Shown here piece by piece: positions 24,972-36,990 of a DNA stretch of 64,000 bases (position 1 is the stretch's first letter; every line of letters starts with the position of its first letter). Origin of the DNA: Dillenia suffruticosa. Its lineage: Eukaryota; Streptophyta; Magnoliopsida; Dilleniales; Dilleniaceae. The position numbers and the translations under genes were made by a program. Under the pieces are notes generated by a model. The model was not told where the DNA came from and made no database searches. It worked only from the letters and a program-made list of their open reading frames with translations. The stretch lies in contig JAVTVX010000031.1 in NCBI GenBank assembly GCA_033439265.1, positions 18,024,001 through 18,088,000 on the forward strand, given 5' to 3'.

Positions 24972-25084
24972 ATGGAAGGCGGGAATTCGAGTTCAGTCGA
25001 AGTCAATAGCACTGGTGGTAACAGTGGTTTGGAATCAATAAAACTTCTTTTCGTGGAAATGGTGTCGGTTACGATCAACATGGG

Positions 25085-25137
<53 letters not shown>

Positions 25138-26820
25138 TTAGATAAGAGGAATCAAGAATTGGGGTTTGGGATTAATGTGGGGTTTTGTGGATTTTTGTTT
25201 ATAACAGGCAGGATATAACATCGGCGGCTATGAGGGCTTGCGGAGACGCTATCTCTTCCAATTCCATTCCTGCTTTCCGTCGTGGCATGCTCTTCCCCCT
25301 ATTTGGCTTTAGCATGGTTTGAGGTCTTTTGTGAAAATTTTCTATGAATTTAGGAATATCGAGTGATGGTTTTTAAGGTTGTTTTTACAAAGAATCTTTT
25401 TTTTTTTTTTGGGTGGGGGGGGGGGGGGTTTAGGGTCTATCCCAGGAGTGTCATTTGATCAGATCAAACTACAAATCAAGTTGGGGTTCCTCGACCTCTG
25501 CAGCAATTCCTCGATATACAGCGGGTCAAGTCTGTTTTTCCTTGGTAAGTCTTTATGCTCCATTAATGTCTCCTACCCTCCTCCCCCTTTCATTTCCTGG
25601 GGTGGATGAAAACCTCAATTTGGCAATAATTCGTAGGACTAAAGTGTTGGGAGTTCTGATTCGGGGTACTATGATGTCAGTCTTTCCTAGTATTAGAGTT
25701 CCAGGGAGTAGTGTTTGGATATGAATCTGGAGTTTTCTAATTCAGCAAAGCAGTTATCATACCTCAAAATCAGTAAGTAGCATGTTTGAGGGGAATAATT
25801 CATTGGGTGACTAGTATGTGGAGGAGACTGAATCAGTCTACTGCATGTTCATATCTTTCGTACTATGATCCAGCTGAAAGGAGAGGAAAAGGCATGAGAA
25901 TGATTCCTGAATTGCTGACTAGTTGGATAGGAACTTTGGCTAATTCAGTAATAAGTGTTTTGAGGAGTTGCCTTCCTCATTTATCGAACCACGGTCTTGG
26001 TTGTGAATAACTGATCTATTTCATCCTTCTTCCTTCATTTTGTCACCTCACATCCCATTACTTACCTATCAATGAATTCAGTATCCCTTTCATCTTTCAA
26101 GACTGCTTCAATAGTCCTTCAACTGTGGGACATCGAAGCTGTCTCTTGTCTACATCAAATCCCCCATCCATGGAATGAGTGTGTGTATTGCTTCTGGTGA
26201 TTCTCTTATTTGAGTAGTAAGAAATTGACATCTCAAGTAATGTGCTTCTTACCTGACAGACATGCTTTTCTTCTCCTGGATAAGATTAATGTGCAAGTTG
26301 AAGGCCCTTAGTTACCCGTGATGGTGGATCTCTGCTGCCTTCTCTGAAACTTTGTCCTATATGTATAGTTGCTGTTGAAATTACAAAATTCTTTCTTAAA
26401 GTATGTGGTCCGGAGTTGCTTTATGCATTGCTAAATCATAATGCCACCTTCTTCAGACACAATCTGTTGTTGCGGCAGAGCAACTAGAAAACAGAATTTC
26501 CTGCTCAAAACAGTTTAATATCAATGTTTTCTTGGCCTTTGCTTTGCAATTGTTTCTTTCTAGTCAAATGCTTGCAGATCTTATCTAGCTCTTTAAAATT
26601 TCTGCTGTGAGGAACTAGTTATCTACCGATACAGTTAGTGATTACAAAATCTAATTTTTGAAATACTTGTGGCCATTGTTATAATGACAGTGGGAAGATT
26701 GTGAAAGTTGAAGTGGTGGACGGTGGATTGATATGTTCAAGTGGAGTTTATGTTGAAGAGATGGAAGATAAGAATGATGACTGTTACATAGTCAATGCTG
26801 CAGTTTATGTTGGTTACTAG
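24972..26820 (+). pseudogene. lin0512-family protein gene (four exons), two single-base losses
   Basis: Exon-like blocks: 24972-25083, 25208-25284, 25434-25544 and 26691-26820 (stop TAG). They encode LESIKLLFVEM, then QDITSAAMRACGDAISSNSI and PAFRRG, then SIPGVSFDQIKLQIKLG, then KIVKVEVVDGGLICSSGVYV and EEMEDKNDDCYIVNAAVYVG. This is the lin0512 family, small conserved proteins of unknown function shared by plants and bacteria, normally about 140 aa. The four blocks total 430 bases. One G appears missing after VEM in exon 1 (family VEMGVGYDQHG) and one in exon 3 after KLG (family GVPRPLQQFLDIQ). Counting both gives 432 bases, or 143 aa plus stop. Intron 1 holds a CT microsatellite (25088-25133). 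Intron 2 would need a GC donor at 25285 and has a G14 run just before its acceptor. It is either a recent pseudogene or a gene with homopolymer errors in the assembly. Confidence 0.72.
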
Positions 26821-27743
26821 TGCTTCCATGGATATTTACAAGGTTAGTTTTATATCTTCCCTTCTTTCATTTTGACTAGTGGAGCCTTTTTTTCCCCAAA
26901 AATTGGAATCCTTCTTCCTCTTTTTGACATAGTTGATCACAGTCGTACTAGCACCTGATCTTCAAGATTCAATATTAGTCATGCATTGCATGGAACTGAT
27001 TGCTGTTAATTGCAGTTGAGATGACCAGTCATGTAGTTGCAAGCATAGGAAATAAAATGTGTTCATATCTTGTCAAAAATGGTTGCAGCAAGTTTGACTA
27101 ACCAATGTAGTCCTTTAAATTTAAATAACCTGCTTCTTGTATAAAAAACCTTGCAGAACTATACAGAACACCACTTATCCTCTAGAGCTGATAAAAATCA
27201 TAATAATTTATGTATGTTTGCAGAGTGATATTAGAGCAGAGTACATACAGGACGATTCTATTAAAATTTCCAACAGACTTGCTTGCCATGAAAATGAGGT
27301 GAAAGGCATTCAATGTTTGTAGCTTTGTAGTTTATATCATGCAATCTTCAATATCTGCAGCTTTATGGCCTCCTCGCTATATGTAATTTTAAGTGTAAGC
27401 GTTTGTGCTTAAGAGTTAGGATGTACAATAATAAGGGTTTGGCATGAATAAGTTCAATGTTTCCTTTGTTGCCTTTCTACATTTTGATGCTTCGTATAGT
27501 TGGAAATGTATAGGACACATGGGTAGGACCTGGATTGATCAAGTTAATGAGAATAAGCACTTATTCATGTACTCTTTCAACTGACATGCTTCCCTTGAGG
27601 TTCACCGATTCCTTCTTTGGGCCTGGTAGCCCAATTGTAGGCTGGCTGTGGTTCAAACCTTGGTACCACCAATATTCAATCCACCATCCCCTTCAAGAGT
27701 GCAAAGCTAGAAAAGGGAGAAAAGAAAAGGAAAAAAAAAAAAA

Positions 27744-27791
<48 letters not shown>

Positions 27792-27971
27792 GAGAGTCCC
27801 TAGATGCTCAAAGCATCTAAAAGGTGCAGAATGGGCGATCTATAGATATTGATAATTTCTTTAACAAAGGGAGAAACAGGAAATTTGTGCAAGCAAGTAA
27901 TTTTACCATGAGGACTTGTATTATTGTATGGTATCGAGTATTGGACCATTAAACAATAATAAGAGCATCAA
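26821..27971. other. 3' flank and intergenic DNA with a possible SINE and (AAAG)n
   Basis: It probably includes the lin0512-like 3' region. A tRNA-like stretch at about 27610-27720 (GGGCCTGGTAGCCCAATTG, then GTGGTTCAAACCTTGG as a B-box-like block) ends in A-rich DNA and an AAAG microsatellite at 27743-27789, which is how a SINE could look. No target duplication was found, so this is weak. Confidence 0.4.
27743..27789. repeat. (AAAG)n microsatellite
   Basis: About a dozen AAAG units follow an A15 run. It possibly grew from the A-tail of a retroposed sequence. Confidence 0.85.
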
Positions 27972-28300
27972 ATGACTGTAAGTGAAACGAGAATATTTAG
28001 ATGGATATGTGGTAAAACTAGAAAAGATAGAATTAGAAATGAAGAGATATACACTAAATTGGGAGTATGCTTAATTGTGAATAAAATGAGAGAATATTTG
28101 GACTTGTGTATTGAAAACACAAAGATGCACCAGTTGCAAGGAGTGACATCTTAAATATAGAAGATATAGTGCAACGTTGGTATAGGTTGTTAAAAACGTA
28201 GATACAAGTTATCTGTAAAGACATGAATATTAAGAATTTAGTTGAGAAGATGACTTTAGATAGAAATAAGTGGCATAAGAGAATCCGAATCCGTTGAATT
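27972..28300 (+). mobile_element. RTE-type LINE 3' end fragment
   Basis: ETRIFRWICGKTRKDRIRNE and the following IYTKLGVCLIVNKMRE match the C-terminal tail of plant RTE-clade reverse transcriptases (EMRMLRWMCGKTRKDKIRNE ... VGVAPIEDKMRE). Downstream, LVEKMTLDRNKWHKRIRIR (about 28238-28296) matches the usual end of that ORF. Stops and shifts separate the two parts and the RT core is missing. It is followed by a GTTTAT-repeat tail at about 28300-28330, typical of RTE elements with a short-repeat 3' end. Confidence 0.8.
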
Positions 28301-28330
28301 AATGTTTATGTTTATGTTTAGGGTTTAGGT

Positions 28331-29776
28331 TTTTTTTTTTATGTTTTTATGAATCGGTAAGTAGAGCACACCAACTTGCTCACTTGAAGCATGGGTTCCT
28401 TATATGCAGTGTTGAGGGAAAGAAGTGATGTCCACTTTTTGATACAAGGGATCTACTTCCAAAAATCCTCCCTTTTCAAGAATTTAATTATATAATAAAT
28501 GAGATATGGCTTTCGAGCCACAGGAGAGCTAAGCGCTTTCATTGGCTGTAGAATCAAAATAATAATAGAATTCTTCCGCCAGTCTAGCAAAATGAGTCTT
28601 GATTCTTATTCTTTTTGATTCAACTCACTGTTAATCTCTTTTCCTTTGCATATATAGTTCCTTTCTTTCCTCATCTTTCTGTTAATCCCCAACAGCACGA
28701 GCCCTATTTCTTCTTCAATGGAGTCTATATCTAGACATTGTATTCTCTATTCTTTTTGTTAGTTAAGTTTGCCAATGTACATGCATGAGTGATCCTATCC
28801 CTGTACTCTTGAATTTGGAGTTCAGTCATGGCACCCTTTCGCATCAGAGCCCAAGCCAAAGGATGGCATAAGCAACTCCAAGAGTGTCACTTGTGCACTT
28901 GATGCTAACCTTACAATTGTTAATTGTGTCTGGGAAATCAAATGTTCTGTTTGTTTTTTGTTTTGTTTTGTTTCAGTTGGAAGGGGACAATGATGACACA
29001 ACATTGGGGGCTGGATAAGCCATTTCAATTGGTAAAGCAACTTAAAGTTGCAATGCCATCTAGTCTTTAGTGTTTGTGCATAGAGGGACATCTTTTAGAT
29101 AGCCATGGATTTGCCACGCGAAGGGAACGAAGTAGAAAACCATGATACAGATGCTTGGTTTAGTGAGGGACCATCATTGTCATAGAAGTACCATCTAACC
29201 CATGTGTGCGGAGCCCATGCATTTGGCCTTTTATGTGACACGGTGTGCAAATTGTCAGCCATGGGCAAGATGGAAAGTACGGCACGCATAGCTGCCCTTG
29301 CCACATGTCATTTAGGGAAAGATATTAGTTGTGCCATAATTAACTTTTGTTAATTTAACTACTAAAATTTCACCCCAAACATGATATTCACTCTTGTCGG
29401 AAGCTCACTCCGCTAGATTTAGGCATATCTGCTGCACATGGAGAGTAGGACAAAGAGTGAATCTAGTAAGAAACTTGAAACCTGGCACATCTACACAAAG
29501 AGACTGGGATACAGAGAATCTAGTATAAAATAACTTTTGTAAAGAAAGTTTAATTATTTTCACATTCAATCATACAACACAATGCTGCAGCACGATTTGC
29601 CGCACTGCTTTTGTTTTTATAATTTAAATGATGTTCATGAAGAATCATTTACTTTACAACTCACTTTCCCCCCTTATCGCCTGTAAATTTAGCCGTGAAA
29701 CATTTTGTATCTGCATGATATACAACCAATGCTTAACTTTAGTGCTAAAACGTCTAAACTTTACCATTCTTGACCT
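28331..29776. other. Intergenic DNA downstream of the TBL gene
   Basis: No gene could be supported. Minus-strand ORFs at 28822-29091 and 29095-29304 lack recognisable domains. The stretch nearest 29776 is likely the TBL 3' UTR. Confidence 0.5.
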
Positions 29777-32700
29777 TCACATTACAAGAGCAGCATACAG
29801 AAGCTGGTTCCAAGTATCAGGTAGTCCAGGAAGGCACCAGTGGCTGCAATCATTACCTGAATGATCGCCATTATAAGCAGAGGGATGAGCATCTTTCCTC
29901 AGCTGTGAGAGCATTGTAATATCAAGAAGGTACACTGGTTCTTGTGTTCCACTCAAAACTTTGGTTACTACGGCAGTAGCTGCAGGTAGCCCTGCTGGGT
30001 ATGTTGAGCCTGTTAATGGTTGTAGCTCTCCTTTGCAGTTCTTTGACGGTGAGTTCCAGTCTTTGCCTCTGATTTTGTTAGATAAGTAATATTGTTAATC
30101 AAAGGAGAACTTTGATAAAACCGCCAAAAAGTTAAAAAGTGCAAAGTTACAGATCTTTTATTCAGTTTGAGAGCCCGAAGGGTTTTTGGCTGACCAGAAT
30201 TTGATTATGGTGCATGGACATGGTCTTATTAGGGTGATGTTTTGTGTGTTCAGGGTGAATATAAATCTCTTATTATCTTTGGAATTACAAGACATAGTCT
30301 TGTGGTCTGTTTCTTCTGATTTCCTCTAAATGTAGATCTCTTATCAATAGCTCTCTTTTGTGTGTTCAATGTGATAAAATTTAATCAAAGAGATGGAACA
30401 GAGTATATTGAAATCCTTCGTTACGTAAGGTCAGAATTGAAATGACCATAGAGTACCCTCGGCCTAGGAAGCTCATTTTGAAGGTTCTTATCCTTGAAAT
30501 TAGTGAGAATTTTTCCAGAATGGCCAATATTGATGGAAATCTAGTGACGGGGCAGGAATTACTAGAAACTATAGTGACACGATTAATGGAAATGACCAGA
30601 ATGTTTGGGCTAGAAGCTGATTTGAAGGTTTTAGAATTTCATCCGTAGCGTTATTGATAAGGATGATGATGGTGATAATGACAGTGATCAATAAAACGCA
30701 TACAAGATTAAGATTGAAGCTACAAGGAAATGAGCATCATATGGCCAAAGCAAGCAATAAAGGATTCTCTATGATAGCTAGACACTTTATTCCTTTTTCT
30801 TTCCTTTTTTGGCCTAAAAAGTTCCAAGGTTTGTTTTCTAAGTAAAGCTTTGATTAAAGGCACAAAGAGGTTGATATAAAACTTACTGATAGTGGGTGGG
30901 AGAGATGCCTTGAAAGAAGACTCTGGTTTTGGAAGGATCAATGTTTAGATCAATCCATCTGGCCCAGGTTGTCAGTCCTTTATAGAAAGCAGTCAAACGG
31001 TCCATATCTTTATATAAATTATTCCCTTCTTGCATGTAATCCCATCTGCAAAACATACACACCAAATCTCTCATTAGGTTCCAAATATATAACAACATAC
31101 CTCTCTTACCCCGAAGTTTATGCTGTCTCAAAAGTTAAATCTTTACGATCTGTTAAATAATCCAGGATTACATAAAAAAGGGTATTCTGCCGTTCCTCCT
31201 ACTGATATCCATGATGTTGGTGACTGTTGGGTCGCCAACCAATGATAGATCCAATGACTATCATTGGTTTGAGTTAGGATAAAAAGAATGATAGATGACC
31301 ATTGGATCAGACAGCTACCAACTTCTATATCCACATTCACAGGGGTGGTAAAAAATCTCCACAAAAATTTCATTGGTATTTCTTGTATTTTGGTGTGAAT
31401 GTGGGGGTGATGATAGGATCTTTTCAATTAGCTTAAGATTTGTCCTAAACTGTTGAATGTTAAATGAACTTTGTTGGACCAACAGCGACCACTTGTGGGT
31501 AGCAATGCACTAAACTTATTTAACCAAAGTCTGGTATCAGTTCTTAAAAACGAAAATGCAGGCACCGAGAGAGTCGATCTCTAAATTAAGTCTATAGCTG
31601 CTTGATCGAATCGAATTAATAAGCTTCCGGAGACCTGTGATCAAGTAAAATAAAAAAAAAAAGGAAGAACTTTTTGAAGTTTAGATATCATACGGTTGAG
31701 ATTTTCCGGTGTGAGTCCACCAATGCCATGTGTTGAAGATCAACAAGTCCATGCCTCTCCATGAACTTCCTCCCTGAATTGAGTCTAATTTCAGGACACG
31801 TCCCACCTTCTCCCGAACTATGTCGACAAGGTATGTCGTGTGATACAAATATATGCTAACTGCATAGTCCTGCAATCATCAATCATAGCTTTTGTCAAGT
31901 CACATCTCTCTCTGTTTCTCTCAAACATGGTCGTTCGAGTGGATTACATATTTTATAGGTCACGAGAGTCCCTTAAAACATGCTGCCAAAACTCACTAGC
32001 CAAGTCAGAACAAAGAACAACACGTTGATCTTTTAGGACTTTGACGGTTGATGGTTCTAGTTCCACCCCAGGAAAAGCAACAAGACATTTATGTTTCTGT
32101 CCATATCTTTTTCCTCTTTTCGAAGCAGCTCTTTGCAGAGAATTTTGTAATCGAATATGTTGTTTTCCCTAAAATTATATATGTATAAAAACTAGGTTCA
32201 TTGGTTGTAAGGGTTGGAGCCTGTAACCCCTCACCCTTTATAAGGGGTATTACCCTCTCAGTAGAGGGAAAAAAAAATTCTTTTAAAAGTTTTTTTCACG
32301 AGTTCCATATTTTGATTATGCTATTCAATGGCCATAAAAGGGAAAGGTGAATAAATTTTATTAGTATAATATGAAATATTGAGAAGAGGAAATGAAAAGA
32401 AGAGAGAACACATGACAAAATTTAGGTGAATTAAAATAAACTAAAAATATAAAATAAAACTTGGGAAGTGTCCTATATTGACCCACAACTTGGGGATGAC
32501 GATGGTAAATAGAAACCCCATAACACAATAAAACACAAAACATGGAGACAAGAGGGCATGCAATCATGCTCTTGGAAACTCAAGAAAAAGAAAGAAAAGA
32601 GAAAATGATTTATTTATATACCCAAGTGGGATGCATATTATGTGAATAAAAAAAAAAAGGAAAAACTGACCTGAAAAATCACAGAAGAAATTGTGTTTGT

Positions 32701-33305
32701 TCTAACAAAGCTTGTTTTAGAAGTAGGCACCGACGCATGTATCATACAAGCCAAGGATTCCCACATGTTCAAACTCAGTGAATCTCCCACAAACATAATC
32801 TTCTTTCCTCTATACCTTGTCAAGAACTCCATTCCATTGAACCTGCACAATCCCAAATGGTCCTTTTAATGTAAGAATAGGAGAAGGGTTTGTCTTTTGT
32901 TTTGAGTTAGCAAGAAACTAAGATTTGGTTCTCTTCACCAAAAGGAAGGGGGGGGGGGGAGAGAGAGAGAGAGAGAGAGAGAGAGTAATACCTGGGGAGG
33001 TTGCAAGAGTCAGGTTGCCAACTATACTTGAGGTACTGTCTGTCAGGGCGACCATATTTTTGGCAATCAAATTCAGGGTCAATAAAAGGACAGCCTGAGG
33101 ATTCATAGAATGGATAGGAAGCATCAAACACCCATTTCCCTTGAAACAAATCACACCCACTTGCAAGCTTCCTCTCTCTCAGACTACTAAAGCTCACATT
33201 GTGCAATATGTTTATTTCCTCTGCCGTGGCTTGTTGTGGAGAGAGAAACAGAACTCTTGTGAAGGAGAAAGTGAAAAAAATCAAGGCTTGGAACCCAAAA
33301 CCCAT
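29777..33305 (-). CDS. TRICHOME BIREFRINGENCE-LIKE (TBL) protein, five exons
   Basis: Exons in transcript order: 33305-32992, 32842-32671, 31869-31694, 31045-30887 and 30068-29777 (stop TGA). All joins keep the frame and give 370 aa. TBL proteins are Golgi enzymes that O-acetylate cell-wall polymers such as xylan, mannan or pectin. Residues 1-27 are a hydrophobic signal or anchor. The PMR5N domain runs about 51-104 ([20 protein letters not shown] onward). The GDS motif is at 124-126 ([10 protein letters not shown]), a Trp-rich block [19 protein letters not shown] follows, and the catalytic D347-C-S-H350 lies in [14 protein letters not shown]. The start chosen is Met at 33305. An in-frame Met 13 codons upstream (33344) would leave almost no leader after the TATA-like box at 33381-33390. 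Intron 1 begins with a GA microsatellite. The polymer substrate cannot be read from sequence. Confidence 0.94.
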
Positions 33306-33380
33306 CTTGGATTTTGGTTCCTTGAAGGTTGAAGATAAAGACAAGTTGTAATGTGGGAAAAAGTTGTCCTGTGCCTGGAT

Positions 33381-33390
33381 TTATATAATA
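33381..33390 (-). promoter_or_regulatory. TATA-like box of the TBL gene
   Basis: On the minus strand this reads TATTATATAA followed by AT. It predicts transcription start near 33350-33360, which favours the Met codon at 33305 as the translation start. Confidence 0.6.
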
Positions 33391-35430
33391 GTCAAGAGAG
33401 GGGTATTCTTTTGGAGGTGTTATTGGGAGTCCGCATGGTATGTGAAACAGGGGGTGGCTGATTTTTTTTATTTTATTTTATCTTTATTTTTTGGAGTATG
33501 ACAAGAGTAGGGAGATCTTGGAAGGAGTCGCTTTATTCTGATACTGGTCATCATTGGTTATTATTATTTTTTTCTCTAGGGAAAATAACAAGCTGTAACA
33601 AATGAACAGACAATAATTCAGCTACCAAATGTTTTGTCTCTTCCCCGTGTATTTTCAACCCTCTTCTCTCTCTCTCGGTCCCCTCAGATTTTCTACAAGA
33701 TTCCCTCCAAAGACATCCGATACAATGTAAAGGTAATTCTTAGACAAAAGCCCATCATTCATAGCCCTTCTTCCACAAGGCAAGAGTTTCCTCATTACTC
33801 TCCACTTTGAGTTCCATTTATTTCAGGAAATTTGCAGAGTAGTTGATGTGGTGCAGAAGGGTAGACCTTTTTTTCCTTTTCCTCTTATTGTTTTGGAAGC
33901 CAATCACCTGATAAAATAGACTGGTGTGGAGAATTAGCTAAGGTTTATAGAGGCAAGACCAATGACATGAATTGTCTTACTTTCATGCCGCTATAGTCCA
34001 ATCAACCAACACGTTAACTCCAGCAAGCCTCTTGGATTGGACCTTTATCCCTCTTGGCCATTTGGAAAAGTTTGAGAAATTAGAATCGACTGAGATTATG
34101 TATAGTTGTAAAGAATTAATGATTTTTTTAGATCTTTTTAATAAAAAGTTAATAATTATTTATAAAATTTTTTATTTCTAAAAAATTATTTAAGTATAAT
34201 AAAATAAAATTGAGATAAATTGAGACACTTCAACGAAAGTTTAATTTTTCCAAATAGCACCCAAGTGTTGTGTGACTTCAAGGTGAGGTAGGGTTCATGT
34301 TTGCTCATGTCCTTGAGATCTCGAATTCTATTTTACGATTGGAAAGCTTTGGAAAGAAATTTTTATGAATTCGCATGCGTCCTGACATAAACAAGTCTAC
34401 GGTGACAAAAAGCGGAAAACTTTTTCTACATAACCCACCGAAAAGGAGTCAATCTAGTGAATTAAGATATTAAATCTTTTAATTAAATTTCATATTTAAA
34501 ACTTGAAAGTAAAAAAAAGTTATAGCGAGAGAATCATCCCCAATAAGATCTTCATATATTCAAATAAAATTAATCAGAATATGATTATTAGATTAAAAGA
34601 AAAAACCCACAAAGAAGCAATGAGAGGCACAAAACTTTTGTGGATGAACTGCTCTGACATTTTGTGCTAAGAAATGTGTCCACTCTAACAGTATCCATTC
34701 CACATGCTTTCTTCAATCCTATCACGAATCTACCCTGGAAATCTTAGGTCATCTCGTGGACAATCTCTTCAAGCTCAATAATTGGGCCTTTATTACAACT
34801 CCAACTTTAACTTTTATATAGGCGAAGAAATTTCAATGCTGCAGATTCCACTCTCATGCATACACAATCTAATGTTGATGTGCCCTCACATCACAATTAT
34901 AAGGTTCTTTTATTAGCCTCAATTTTCTTGGGGAAGTCCAAAGTTTGTAGGCTTTTGTATGAAAGAAATGGGTGATCTTGACAAGCTACCAGACCTATAA
35001 ACGAACTTTTAGGTATGCCAACTTGGAGGATACACAAGATTAAGGACCACGACAGTAAATTAGTATGTTAACTTAGTATTGGGAAGGTGCTGCATTATGC
35101 TTTGAATTAAATAAATAAATAAATAAAATAAACTTTGAAAAATAACTTTTGACCGAGTTTGAATTTTAACTTGATTCAATTTGTTCGATTAACTAAATTA
35201 GTCGGGCACCACTAATAAATTAGGAGTTCGTTGTTCATCAGACGAATCGAGTTAACTTGTTTGAGACTCAGTACAGTTTATCATATTTAAATATTTCAAA
35301 CAGATAACATTTGAATAAAATTTTCGGAGTCATCTAAAGTAAATTTTGGATTCAATAATAACTTAAAAACTTAGAACAAAAATTGCTAGGATGAATCAAT
35401 CTCTTTCGCAACCAAGTGGATCAAAGTTTT

Positions 35431-35467
<37 letters not shown>

Positions 35468-36099
35468 TTCTTTTTTTTGGAGCTTTTGGTGACTTCATTT
35501 GGCCTGTAGCATTCATCTCATTGTCTATGGTTTGCCCTTTGTCTATGGTTTACCCTACCACTTAAGATTTTGAGCAACTGATTACCATTGTTGTGTTTAA
35601 GGACAATTTAATGAAGTCCCACAAAGCCAAACAGGTCATTAATTTAATTTTCATTTAAGTCCCATTAATGCTGATTGATGAGGTTGGTAGAACATCACTA
35701 GCACTATTATGAGTAGTTAACAAAGCAGCCATTTTTTGAGAGTTCAATTTTGATTTGATATGCAATTGTCTAAATGTGCATGTTGTGTTTCCAAAAAGCG
35801 AATCTTTCCGGCCGTTGATTCTATTTATTAAAAAACAGGTGGAAGAAAATTTATACCCTTAACCTGTCTTTTTGGAAATGCTTATCCTCGTTTTGAGTAG
35901 ACACCATATGTAAACTTGCAAAATTTTAACAGCCAAACAGCAAAATTGGTAAAAATAAATTCTTTCTAGCTGTTTTGCCGTCTGAGGTATGATTCTTTTG
36001 GTGCTTTTAGGTTGAAAATAGGAAAAAACATGTGATGGTTGCATCTTTGTGGGCTAAGGATACTTTTCCCAAAATATAAGATTGTCCGTGACAGAAGAC
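33391..36099. other. Intergenic DNA upstream of the TBL gene
   Basis: No gene was recognised. It contains an AT-rich SINE-like copy (34455-34600) and poly-T/GTTTT runs near 35430-35480. ORF 33972-34181 is unsupported. Confidence 0.55.
34455..34600 (+). mobile_element. AT-rich SINE-like repeat, copy
   Basis: ATTAAATCTTTTAATTAAAT, then AGCGAGAGAATCATCCCCAA, then ATTCAAATAAAATTAATCAG and AATATGATTATTAG follow the family order. Confidence 0.5.
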
Positions 36100-36800
36100 A
36101 AGTTTCTTTGCTTCTATGTCCTTCAAGAAGTTCGAATTTATGTTCACACCTTCAAAACAAATGATCCATCGTTTCCACTCTTTGTCACACAACCTGCATA
36201 AATGATTGGGAATATCAATTCCTCTGCTCTTCGTCAGCATTGTAATTTTCATCAGAATCGGAAGACTCCATTGCTTTGGGAAATCTAACTCTCGGACTAA
36301 ACATACAAATCTCCAGCAGACTCCTTAACATTTCCAACATCAAATGTCATGCCATCAACATTAATATTCAATTTCTTCTCAATTGATTCATTAATGGGAG
36401 TAGATTTTTATGTTCCATTCGTCAGCTGAAATAAATTTTCCCCATAGATTTTCCAATCGTTTAAAGGTTTCTATGTTCCAAGCATGAGCTAGCAACCCTT
36501 CACATCTTTAACCAAGCAAACCTAAACTTACATCCTTTGGTTCCCACCTCTTTACAGCTTCGAACCATTTTGCTAGGTGGATCCATAGTCTCCACTAGCG
36601 GGGTATGCCACTTCCCCACCTGATTGAAATGATATTGGAACCATTGTGTCACCCATGGCCGTGACTTCACGTAAGGGAAAGCCTTCTTTGTGCATTACCT
36701 GCTCATTCCTCTTCCATCCCACTCTCCTTTTGTCACTAACTACTTTTTCCCCTCTCGTTTTTCCTTCAACTCCAAAATCAACCAACCCAGTGACCATTTT
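36100..36800 (-). mobile_element. LINE ORF1-like fragment (DUF4283-type)
   Basis: On the minus strand, broken frames include RCEGLLAHAWNIETFKRLEN followed by LWGKFISADEW (about 36410-36520). This resembles the plant LINE ORF1 signature (G-P-L-HAWN-x-x-T-F-K-x-x-G-x-x-x-G-x-x-x-x-x-D). The flanking frames 36573-36797 and 36007-36252 may be parts of the same relic. Several stops are present; no RT is adjacent. Confidence 0.5.
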
Positions 36801-36857
36801 AGCATTAGGATTCTTGAGTTGGGATTTTCTACACTCCCATGATAATTTTTTTTTTTA

Positions 36858-36990
36858 TAACCAATTAGTATTTATAATCATATTTTAATTAATCTGATTC
36901 GAATGTTATTGAATTTAATTTATGAAAAGTTTTTTAAAAATAATATTTTTTATTTTTAAATTTTAAATTTAAAAATTAATTAAATAATAT
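36858..36990 (-). mobile_element. AT-rich SINE-like repeat, minus orientation
   Basis: In reverse complement: TAATTAATTTTTAAATTTAA, AACATTCGAATCAGATTAAT, AAAATATGATTATAAATACT, then the end A run (T run at about 36847-36857 on plus). Confidence 0.55.

Noticed and set aside
25786-26010. 74-codon ORF inside intron 3 of the lin0512-like gene
   Set aside because: Intronic, no domain, and the gene's own exons flank it in correct order.
28300-28335. Telomere-like GTTTAGGGTTTAGG
   Set aside because: Only about two TTTAGGG units, next to GTTTAT repeats at a LINE 3' end; too short for an interstitial telomere.
28822-29304. Two adjacent minus ORFs downstream of the TBL gene
   Set aside because: Considered as a lost gene or extra exon, but there is no domain match and the TBL stop at 29777 completes that gene.
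33342-33344. Upstream ATG as the TBL start
   Set aside because: It lies within about 10-15 bases of the predicted transcription start; the next in-frame Met (33305) starts a clean hydrophobic signal.
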